A stretch of 64,000 nt of DNA from Burkholderia savannae (GTDB taxonomy: Bacteria; Pseudomonadota; Gammaproteobacteria; Burkholderiales; Burkholderiaceae): assembly GCF_001524445.2 (NCBI RefSeq), contig NZ_CP013417.1, positions 620,001 through 684,000 of the forward strand, read 5' to 3'. How positions within the stretch are numbered: the first letter of the stretch is position 1; the number at the start of each line of letters is the position of its first letter. Both the position numbers and the translations under genes were made by a program. This document shows, piece after piece, positions 57,291 through 64,000 of this stretch. Under the pieces are notes generated by a model, which was not told where the DNA came from, did no database searches, and saw only the letters and a list, made by a program, of their open reading frames with translations.

Positions 57291-58594
57291 GCGCTACCCC
57301 CGACGAACTGCGCGCGAGCCTCGATCCTTCGCGCAAGAGCTGGCTCGACGCGGCGAACGACGCCGCGTGCGATTTTCCGATCCAGAACCTGCCGTTCGGC
57401 ATCTTCAGCGATGCGCGCCATCCGGAGAAGCGCGCGGGCGTCGCGCTCGGCGATGCGATCGTCGATCTCGCCGAGCTCGCGCGCGCGGGCCTGTTGACGG
57501 TGGAGGGCGAGGCGGCCGTGTTCGAGCGGCCGGCGCTCAACGATTTCATCGCGCTCGGCCGCGATGCGTGGCGCAGCGTGCGCGTCCAGCTGAGCGCCCT
57601 TTTCGAGCGCGGCTGCGCGCGGCTGCGCGACGACGCTGCGTTGCGCGCGCGCGCGCTCGTCGCGCAGCGCGACGCGACCCTCCATCTGCCCGTCGACATT
57701 CCCGGCTACACCGATTTTTATTCGTCGAAGGAACACGCGACGAACGTCGGCTCGATGTTTCGCGATCCGAAGAACGCGCTGTTGCCGAACTGGTCCGAGA
57801 TGCCGATCGGCTACAACGGCCGCGCGTCGTCGGTCGTCGTGAGCGGTACGCCGGTGCGCCGGCCGAACGGGCAACTGAAGCTGCCGGACAGCGACCGCCC
57901 GGTGTTCGGCGCGTGCCGCAAGCTCGATATCGAGCTCGAGACGGGCTTCATCGTCGGCCGCGGCAGCGCGCTCGGCGAGCCGATCGCGTGCGAGGACGCG
58001 GAGTCGCACATTTTCGGCGTGGTGCTCCTGAACGACTGGAGCGCGCGCGACATCCAGCAATGGGAATACGTGCCGCTCGGGCCGTTCAACGCGAAGACGT
58101 TCGCGACGTCGATCTCGCCGTGGATCGTCACGCTCGACGCGCTCGAGCCGTTCCGCACCGCGCAGCCGAAGCAGGCGCCGGAGCCGCTCGCGTATCTGCG
58201 CCACGGCGGCGAGCATGCGTTCGACGTCGAGCTCGAAGTGCGGCTGAAGCCGGAAGGCGCGGCCGGCGCGACGACGATCTCGCGCACGAACTTCAAGCAC
58301 ATGTACTGGACGATGGCGCAGCAGCTCGCGCATCACACGGTGTCGGGCTGCAACACGCGGGTCGGCGACCTGATGGGCTCGGGCACGATCAGCGGGCCGA
58401 CGAAGGATTCGTTCGGCAGCCTGCTCGAGCTGACGTGGAACGGCAAGGAGCCCGTCGCGCTCGCGAGCGGCGGCGTGCGCGCGTTCATCGAGGACGGCGA
58501 CGAGCTGACGCTCGCCGGCTGGTGCCAGGGCGACGGGTATCGCGTCGGCTTCGGGACGTGCGTCGGGAAGATTCTGCCGGCGTCGAAGGGGTGA
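57287..58594 (+). CDS. fahA: Fumarylacetoacetase
   Basis: 435 residues. Active-site and metal motifs are in [54 protein letters not shown] and [13 protein letters not shown]. It splits fumarylacetoacetate to fumarate and acetoacetate, the last step of tyrosine/homogentisate degradation. CGGAG precedes the start, which overlaps hmgA. No maleylacetoacetate isomerase is in the window. Confidence 0.95.
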   Translation: MSATPDELRASLDPSRKSWLDAANDAACDFPIQNLPFGIFSDARHPEKRAGVALGDAIVDLAELARAGLLTVEGEAAVFERPALNDFIALGRDAWRSVRVQLSALFERGCARLRDDAALRARALVAQRDATLHLPVDIPGYTDFYSSKEHATNVGSMFRDPKNALLPNWSEMPIGYNGRASSVVVSGTPVRRPNGQLKLPDSDRPVFGACRKLDIELETGFIVGRGSALGEPIACEDAESHIFGVVLLNDWSARDIQQWEYVPLGPFNAKTFATSISPWIVTLDALEPFRTAQPKQAPEPLAYLRHGGEHAFDVELEVRLKPEGAAGATTISRTNFKHMYWTMAQQLAHHTVSGCNTRVGDLMGSGTISGPTKDSFGSLLELTWNGKEPVALASGGVRAFIEDGDELTLAGWCQGDGYRVGFGTCVGKILPASKG

Positions 58595-58815
58595 CAGCGT
58601 AGTGAGGGGAGACGGTCGTGCCGCCCGGCGAGCAGTGTCGCGGCGCGGGCTGTGCGAGAGGTCGAATCGGGCGCTTGCGGCTTCGGTGCTGCAAGCGCCC
58701 GTGTCGTTTGGGCGGGTGCGTCGGGGCGGTCCGGTGTCCGGGCGGAGGGGGCGTTGCAACGCGGTGGCGGGATGTCGTTTGCTGCGTCATGCGCGGCGCT
58801 TCATGCGTCGTATGC

Positions 58816-58906
58816 TTCGAATTTCGAATTTCGAATTTCGAATTTCGAACCTCGAACCTCGAACCTCGAAGCCAGAAGCCAGAAGCCAGAAGCCAGAAGC
58901 CAGAAG
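58816..58906. repeat. 13-unit heptanucleotide array with graded sequence change
   Basis: Thirteen contiguous 7-bp units: four TTCGAAT, one TTCGAAC, two CTCGAAC, one CTCGAAG and five CCAGAAG, followed by a broken unit. The period never changes while the unit drifts stepwise. Confidence 0.95.
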
Positions 58907-58979
58907 CCAAGAGCTCGATGTCGGAAATTGCAAATTCCGAAGTTGGAGCTTGGCACAAGGTATTCTGCACCGTGCGTTG

Positions 58980-59062
58980 CTCGGCTCGGCTCGGCTCGGC
59001 ATTCAGCATTCAGCATTCAGCATTCAGCATTCAGCATTCAGCATTCAGCATTCAGCATTCAG
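58980..59062. repeat. CTCGG pentamer run followed by nine CATTCAG heptamers
   Basis: Four CTCGG units (58980-58999) run directly into nine perfect CATTCAG units (59000-59062), then a partial copy CATTC. This is a classic variable-number tandem repeat structure. Confidence 0.95.
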
Positions 59063-59197
59063 CATTCGAACGCCGGAAGCGAGAAGTTTCAAACCGCGCA
59101 AGACATTGCCAAATCCCGAGCGACCATGCGCACTCGTCCATTCTTTCGCTGACGACAGCGGACTCGCGGCCGCGAACGTCCGCAGCTCCGATTTGCG

Positions 59198-60367
59198 TCA
59201 CCGCTCCTGCCGAGCCGCGTGCATCGGCAATGTTCGTCGCTCCCAAAGCGCGGCGACGATGAACGCGAGCGCCGACACGATCAGCACGCCGACCAGCGCA
59301 TCGCCGCCGAGCTGCTCCATCAGCGCGCCGGCGACGAGCGGTCCGCCGAAGCTCGCCGCGCTCCACGACGCGGACACGAGCGAGCTCGCCGTCACGAGCG
59401 CCGAGCCGCGGAAGCGCTCGCCGCACGCGACGAGCGACAGCGTGTAGACGCTGCCCGCCGCCGCGCCGAGCACGAAGAGGAGCGGCCAGCAGAGCCACGG
59501 CGTCGCGACGACGACGGGCAACAGCGGCAGCAGCGCGAGCACGACGCAACCCGCGCCGATATGCACGCGCTCTCGGCCGAGCTTGTCGGCGAGCCAGCCG
59601 ATCGGGAATTGCATCGCGGTGTCGCCGAACAGCAGGATCGCCGCGAGCAGCACGGCCGTTCCGCTCGCGACGCCGCGCTCCATCGCGAAGAGCGGCAGCA
59701 GCGAGAGGGCGAGCGTGTCGAACAGCGCGAAAAACGCGGTGCCGATGACGAGCGCGGGCATCTTCGGCATCACGCGCGTCCAGCGGTCGTGCGCCTCGTG
59801 ATGCGGCTCGTCGCCGACAGGCGTCTTGCGGATCGACGCGAGCGACGGCAAGGCGAGCAGGAAAAGCGCGCCGCTCAGCGCGAAACGCACGTTCGTCATC
59901 CCGGCGATCTGGCTGACGAGCACGGGGCCCGCCATCTGGAACAGCGTGAAATTCGTCGCGTAGATCGCGACGACGCGCCCGCGCGTCGCATCGTCGGCGA
60001 GCTGGTTGACCCACGCTTCGCCGATCGTGAAGAGCAGCATCAACGCGGCGCCGCAGACGACGCGCAGCACGCCCCAGACGGCGAGGCTCGACGTGAACTG
60101 CATCAGGATGGTCGCCGCGGCGAGCATGAGCACCGACGCGACGATCACTTGCCGTCCGCCGAAGCGCTTCATGATTGCCGACACGAACGGCACGACGACG
60201 AGGCCGCCGCCCGCCTGCGCGGCGGTCAGCATGCCGACGATGTTGGTGCCGTGGCCCGCCTCGGTGAGCGCGAGCGCGGTGAGGGGGAGGGTGGCGCCCG
60301 TGCCGAGGCCGACGACGGCGACGCTGAGAATGAGCGCGAGAAAATCGCGGGTGAGGATCGTTTTCAT
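59198..60367 (-). CDS. MFS transporter (YcaD-like)
   Basis: 389 residues with 12 hydrophobic segments. Early features are FLALILSVAVVGLGTGATLP and the loop SAIMKRFGGRQVIV, and the start of the C-terminal half has FALFDTLALSLLPLFAMERG, similar to YcaD-type sugar/drug transporters. The substrate is unknown. Ribosome binding is weak at 60367, but the N-terminal helix starts there. Confidence 0.8.
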   Translation of the reverse strand: MKTILTRDFLALILSVAVVGLGTGATLPLTALALTEAGHGTNIVGMLTAAQAGGGLVVVPFVSAIMKRFGGRQVIVASVLMLAAATILMQFTSSLAVWGVLRVVCGAALMLLFTIGEAWVNQLADDATRGRVVAIYATNFTLFQMAGPVLVSQIAGMTNVRFALSGALFLLALPSLASIRKTPVGDEPHHEAHDRWTRVMPKMPALVIGTAFFALFDTLALSLLPLFAMERGVASGTAVLLAAILLFGDTAMQFPIGWLADKLGRERVHIGAGCVVLALLPLLPVVVATPWLCWPLLFVLGAAAGSVYTLSLVACGERFRGSALVTASSLVSASWSAASFGGPLVAGALMEQLGGDALVGVLIVSALAFIVAALWERRTLPMHAARQER

Positions 60368-61112
60368 GACGGCCGTGATGCTACACCGGGGAGCGGAATC
60401 GCTCCATCGAGATGCGTGCCGCGCGACGCGGCGACGCCGATGCCGATGCCGATGCCGGGGCTGCGCGGAGGCGGAGGCGGAGCGTGCGTGGTGGAGGCAG
60501 CCGGGCTCGATGCTGCGCCGGCCGTGTGTCGCGCGGTCGTATGGACGGACGGCGGCGCCTGCCCGATTCACGCATGCCGTACCGGGCCGATGATCGCACG
60601 CGACGCGCGGCATTCTCGGCATGTGCGAAAAAGCGCAAATGTCCGACGCGCGGCGGCGCGGTGCGAGTCGCGCACGCGGCCCAACCGGCATTCGAATGCG
60701 CGGAGCCCAACCGGGAGCCGCGCGTGATACGAGACTTCGGTGAAAAGCGGGATGCTCGCTGCGCGGCGGCGCGATTCGAGTCGCGCACGCGGCCCAACCG
60801 GCATTCGAATGCGCGGAGCCCAACCGGGAGCCGCGCGTGACACGAGACTTCGGCGAAAAGCGGAAATGCCCGATGCTTGACGGCGCGACGCGATTCGCGC
60901 CTTTCGATGCGTCGACGTTCGCTTGCGCGGCGAGCCAATCGCCCAAGCCGGACCGGCGCGCCGCGCATGCGATCACGTCGCGCGGCCGACGGCCACGCCG
61001 ATCGGCAGCGCGCCGTTCGTCGAGCGCGATTCAACGGGGCGATCGATCCGTTGCCGGCGGCGCATCATCCGGCCTGCCGCGCAGCGAATCGCTGCCTCGC
61101 GCGCTCCGCGCA
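60368..61112. other. Intergenic region with tandem repeat
   Basis: About 745 bp without a supported gene between two leftward MFS genes. It holds a CCGATG triplet repeat (60437-60454), a 113-bp tandem duplication (listed separately) and GC-rich filler. Open frames through the repeats show no start signals. Confidence 0.55.
60648..60873. repeat. 113-bp tandem repeat, about two copies
   Basis: Two copies offset by exactly 113 bp, nearly identical over about 95 bp including GGCATTCGAATGCGCGGAGC and a GACTTCGG box. Partial, more diverged traces flank them on both sides, suggesting an older array. The core GCATTCGAATGC is palindromic. Confidence 0.85.
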
Positions 61113-62282
61113 TCAGGCGCATTCGGCCGGCCCCGGCACCGCGCGCCGTTCGAGCGACGCCGACCACAGCGTGAGCGCGAGCGCCGCCATCGCGAGCACG
61201 GCGCCCGCCCACGGCAGCTTCGCGAGCGGCACGCCCGCGTGGATCGCGGTGCCGCCGAGCCACGCGCCGAGCGCGTTGCCGAGATTGAACGCGCCCTGGT
61301 TGAGCGTCGACGCGAGATTCGGCGCGTGGCTCGCGCGGTCGACGATCAGGATCTGCAGCGGCGGCACGATCGCGAACGCGAGCACGCCCCACACGAAGAT
61401 CGTCACGAGCGCGGGCATCGGCGTACGCATCGTGCCCGCGAACGCGGCGAGCACGACGCCGATCGCCGCGAGCGTCGCGACGAGCGACGGCATCCGCCGC
61501 CAGTCGGCGAGCTTGCCGCCGACGGTGCCGCCGACCGTCAGGCCGAGGCCGAAGAGCAGCAGCACGAGCGTGACGTCGTGCGGCGTGAAGCCCGTCACGT
61601 CCTCGAGGATCGGCGTGATGTACGTGAACACGGTGAAGAGGCTCGCCGACGCGAGCACGCTGATGCCGAGCACCATCAGCACCTGCGGATTGCGCAGCAC
61701 GCCGAATTCGCGCGCGATGCCGGCGGCGGGCATCTCGAGGCGCTTCGGCACGCAGACGGCGAGCGCTGCTGCCGCGAGCGCGCCGATGCCGGTGACGGCC
61801 CAGAACGTCGCGCGCCAGCCGAACGCCTGGCCGAGCGCGGTGCCGAGCGGCACGCCGAGCACGTTTGCGAGCGTGAGGCCGGTGAACATCAGCGCGATCG
61901 CCTGCGCGCGCTTGTTCGGCGCGACGAGGCTGCTCGCCACGACCGAGCCGATGCCGAAGAACGCGCCGTGGCAGAACGCGGCGACGACGCGCGCGATCAT
62001 CAGCGCCGTGTAGCCGGGCGCGATCGCGCAAAACAGGTTGCCGACGATGAACACGCCGATGAGCGAAAGCAGTGCCGCCTTGCGCGGCATCTTCGCGGTG
62101 ACGACGGCGAGAATCGGCGCGCCGATCGTCACGCCGAGCGCGTAGCCGGACACGAGCATGCCCGCCGCCGGAATCGACACGCCTAGGTCGCGCGCGACGT
62201 TCGGCAGGAGGCCCATGATGACGAACTCGGTGGTACCGATACCAAACGCGGCAACGGCAAGGGCGAAGAGGGGCAGCGGCAT
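61113..62282 (-). CDS. MFS transporter, DHA1 family (AraJ/YdhP-like)
   Basis: 389 residues, 12 segments. FGIGTTEFVIMGLLPNVARD, at the N-terminus, is the signature of the AraJ/YdhP/ArsJ-like DHA1 transporters (GTTEFV), and SGYALGVTIGAP follows. It probably exports sugars, purines or drugs; the substrate cannot be told. It is 115 bp from bluB. Confidence 0.85.
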   Translation of the reverse strand: MPLPLFALAVAAFGIGTTEFVIMGLLPNVARDLGVSIPAAGMLVSGYALGVTIGAPILAVVTAKMPRKAALLSLIGVFIVGNLFCAIAPGYTALMIARVVAAFCHGAFFGIGSVVASSLVAPNKRAQAIALMFTGLTLANVLGVPLGTALGQAFGWRATFWAVTGIGALAAAALAVCVPKRLEMPAAGIAREFGVLRNPQVLMVLGISVLASASLFTVFTYITPILEDVTGFTPHDVTLVLLLFGLGLTVGGTVGGKLADWRRMPSLVATLAAIGVVLAAFAGTMRTPMPALVTIFVWGVLAFAIVPPLQILIVDRASHAPNLASTLNQGAFNLGNALGAWLGGTAIHAGVPLAKLPWAGAVLAMAALALTLWSASLERRAVPGPAECA

Positions 62283-62397
62283 GGACGACTCGCGGGAGGG
62301 CCGCCGCCTCCGGCGCCGCGGGATGCGGCGCGCCGATGGAAGCGAGCGGGACAGCCGCGATTTTATCTCAGGGAAAACCCCTGTGTTTAGGGCCTGA

Positions 62398-63057
62398 TCA
62401 GGTGTTGCGCGCAGGCGTCGGCGCGGTGTCCCAGCCGTTCTCGTACAGGCATTCCTCGAGCGGCATCCGCGTGGCCCACCGCTCTTCCTCGAGCATCGGC
62501 TTCGCGTAGAACGCGTCGACGTGGCCGAGGCATAGCACGGCGATCGGCTTCGCGCCGTCCGGCATCGCGAGCAGCCGGCGTAGCGCGTCGACGTCGAAGA
62601 GCGACACCCAGCCCATCCCGAGCCCCTCGGCGCGCGCGGCGAGCCACATGTTCTGGATCGCGCAAGCGGCCGACGCGAGATCCATCTCCGGCAGCGTGCG
62701 GCGGCCGAACACGTGCCGCTCGCGCCCGTCGGCGAGCGCGACGACGAGGAGCTCGCCGCATTCGCGCACGCCTTCGACCTTCAGCCGCATGAATTCGTCG
62801 TGCCGCTCGCCGAGCGCGTCGGCGGTCGCGCGGCGCTCGGCGTCGACGAGCGCGTGAATGCGCTCGCGAAGCGCGGGGTCGGTCACGCGGATGAAGCGCC
62901 ACGGCTGCATGAAGCCGACGCTCGGCGCGTGATGCGCGGCGCGCAGCAAGCGCGCGAGAACGGCGGGATCGACCGGGGCGGACGTGAAATGGCGCATGTC
63001 GCGCCGCTCGAAGATCGCCCGGTAGACGGCGGCGATCGCGGGTTCGTCGAAACGCAT
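62398..63057 (-). CDS. bluB: 5,6-dimethylbenzimidazole synthase
   Basis: 219 residues of the BluB branch of flavin nitroreductases: VYRAIFERRDMRHF, HHAPSVGFMQPWRFI, then CAIQNMWLAARAEGLGMGWV. BluB cannibalises FMNH2 to make the lower ligand of vitamin B12. The start MRFDEPAIA is chosen by homology; the long in-frame upstream extension runs through a heptamer repeat and is not coding. No cobalamin riboswitch or other cob gene was seen. Confidence 0.88.
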   Translation of the reverse strand: MRFDEPAIAAVYRAIFERRDMRHFTSAPVDPAVLARLLRAAHHAPSVGFMQPWRFIRVTDPALRERIHALVDAERRATADALGERHDEFMRLKVEGVRECGELLVVALADGRERHVFGRRTLPEMDLASAACAIQNMWLAARAEGLGMGWVSLFDVDALRRLLAMPDGAKPIAVLCLGHVDAFYAKPMLEEERWATRMPLEECLYENGWDTAPTPARNT

Positions 63058-63205
63058 GGTGAACTGGCGAAACGGGTGGAGGCGAAGAATCGCCGCAACG
63101 ATAGCAGACTCGCGCGGCGCGCCAATAAGGGGTTTAGCCGACGGGGCCCGACCCGCCGAATCGGCGTGCCGGAGCACGACGCAAGGTCCGCGGCCCACGG
63201 CGTGA

Positions 63206-63254
63206 GGCGCAAGGCCCAAGGCGCAAGGCCCAAGGCCCAAGATCCAAGGCCCAT
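63206..63254. repeat. Seven-unit heptamer repeat
   Basis: Units GGCGCAA, GGCCCAA, GGCGCAA, GGCCCAA, GGCCCAA, GATCCAA, GGCCCAT, each seven bases. It lies just upstream of bluB, between it and the D-lactate dehydrogenase end. Confidence 0.85.
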
Positions 63255-63300
63255 ACGGCCTACGCCGCACTGCCCACGGCGCGTCCGCCCCCGCTCGCCG

Positions 63301-64000
63301 TCAGCCCTGCTGCACCGCGTCGACGACGTTTCGCGGCGCGCCGTCCTGCCATGCGCGGATGTTCGACAGCGTCGTATGCGCGATCTCCGCGAGCGCCTCG
63401 CGCGTGAAGAACGCCTGGTGCGACGTGACGATCACGTTCGGGAACGTGAGCAGCCGCGCGAGCACGTCGTCCTGCAGCGGGCGATCCGAATGGTCTTCGA
63501 AGAAGAGCCCGCTTTCCTCCTCGTAGACGTCGAGCCCGAGATGCCCGAGCTGGCCCGTCTTCAGCGCGTCGATCAGCGCCTGCGTGTCGACGAGGCCGCC
63601 GCGGCTCGTGTTGATCAGCATCGCGCCCGGCTTCATCCGGGCGAGCGCGCCGGCGTCGATCAGGTGATGGGTGGCGGGCATCAGCGGGCAGTGCAGGCTC
63701 ACGATGTCCGATTCGGCGAGCAACTGCTCGAGCGGCACGTAGCGCACGCCGAGCGCGATCAGCGCGTCGTCGTGCGGCGGCAGCGAATGCGCGAGCACGC
63801 GCATTCCGAAGCCCGCCACGATCCGCGCGAACACGCTGCCGATAAGGCCCGTGCCGATTACGCCGACCGTCTTGCCGAAGAGATCGAAGCCGAGCAGCCC
63901 GTTCAGCGAGAAGTCGCCTTCGCGGGTGCGCGCGACGGCGCGCGGCAGGCGGCGGTTGAGCGCGAGGATCAGCGCGACCGCGTGCTCGGCGACCGCATGC
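63301..64000 (-). CDS. ldhA: D-lactate dehydrogenase family 2-hydroxyacid dehydrogenase, 5' end outside window
   Basis: The frame runs off the right edge, so only the C-terminal ~230 residues are seen. The NAD-binding motif is VGVIGTGLIG, and the catalytic residues are Arg in INTSRGGLVDT, Glu in GLDVYEEE and His in SHQAFFTREAL. The SHQAFFT and EEESGLFFEDHSD segments point to LdhA-type D-lactate dehydrogenase rather than phosphoglycerate dehydrogenase. Confidence 0.85.
   Translation of the reverse strand, partial: HAVAEHAVALILALNRRLPRAVARTREGDFSLNGLLGFDLFGKTVGVIGTGLIGSVFARIVAGFGMRVLAHSLPPHDDALIALGVRYVPLEQLLAESDIVSLHCPLMPATHHLIDAGALARMKPGAMLINTSRGGLVDTQALIDALKTGQLGHLGLDVYEEESGLFFEDHSDRPLQDDVLARLLTFPNVIVTSHQAFFTREALAEIAHTTLSNIRAWQDGAPRNVVDAVQQG

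Larger units (their letters stand above)
58595..59197. other. Intergenic repeat-rich region
   Basis: About 600 bp between fahA and a leftward MFS gene. It holds no supported gene; frames are open mainly because the tandem repeats lack stop codons. Two heptamer arrays and a CTCGG pentamer run are listed separately. No terminator hairpin for fahA was recognised. Confidence 0.6.

Noticed and set aside
58816..59062. Possible CRISPR array
   Set aside because: Units are contiguous 5- and 7-mers with no spacers and no cas genes nearby.
58602..59447. Long plus-strand frames through the heptamer arrays
   Set aside because: Open only because the repeat units contain no stop codons; no ribosome binding site or fold.
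63058..63300. Cobalamin riboswitch upstream of bluB
   Set aside because: No B12-box or expected stems were seen; the region is mainly a heptamer repeat.

Overview
The window is high-GC, densely coded DNA whose gene content and order point to Burkholderia, most likely the B. pseudomallei group (pseudomallei, mallei, a capsulated thailandensis strain, or oklahomensis). The main reasons are the 3' end of a wcb-type capsule cluster (wcbR-wcbS-wcbT), a Wzy-dependent exopolysaccharide cluster that includes Kdo biosynthesis genes, and Burkholderia-type tol-pal, glyA-nrdR and homogentisate blocks. Species cannot be fixed from the sequence alone.

Layout. 1-7.2 kb: end of the capsule I cluster, with a partial reducing polyketide synthase (WcbR), an LpxC-like deacetylase (WcbS), an alpha-oxoamine synthase (WcbT) and a GNAT acetyltransferase. 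7.5-26.8 kb: an exopolysaccharide cluster. On the minus strand are a secreted BNR-repeat protein, a polymerase/ligase-like membrane protein and a PAP2 phosphatase. On the plus strand are an AraC/GlxA-type regulator, a short sugar-phosphate transferase, Wza-Wzb-Wzc, a flippase, a KpsS/C-like putative Kdo transferase, an O-acetyltransferase, two glycosyltransferases and kdsA-kdsC-kdsD; galU closes the block on the minus strand. 27.5-32.6 kb: an accessory segment with an orphan FlhD-like gene and a cassette of fatty-acid-desaturase-like protein, proline dehydrogenase, class V PLP enzyme and EamA exporter, preceded by AT-rich DNA.

33.3-39.8 kb (minus strand): tRNA-Lys with its own consensus promoter and terminator, then cpoB-pal-tolB-tolA-tolR-tolQ-ybgC and a short-chain dehydrogenase. 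40.0-45.0 kb: glyA behind a ZTP-type riboswitch, nrdR, and five minor type IV pilin genes. 45.0-51.4 kb: a YqjD/YqjE/YqjK-like membrane trio, a 1-Cys peroxiredoxin, gcdH divergent from an IclR regulator with a palindromic operator between them, a GFA-family protein and a degenerate EAL protein. 51.6-58.6 kb: a homogentisate catabolic operon (MBL protein, MhaA-like flavin hydroxylase, small DUF2783/MhaB-like protein, aromatic acid transporter, hmgA, fahA). 58.6-64 kb: heptanucleotide tandem repeats, two MFS transporters separated by a 113-bp tandem repeat, bluB, and a partial D-lactate dehydrogenase.

How the parts work together. In the capsule block, a PKS with no thioesterase in its visible C-terminus, beside an alpha-oxoamine synthase and an LpxC-like deacetylase, suggests a sphingoid-like lipid made for the capsule. 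In the exopolysaccharide block, one initiating transferase, two GT4-like transferases, one Kdo transferase and one O-acetyltransferase match in number the known acetylated Gal3-Kdo repeat of B. pseudomallei exopolysaccharide. Start sites were chosen from Shine-Dalgarno spacing, stop/start overlaps and homology; the less certain ones are flagged.
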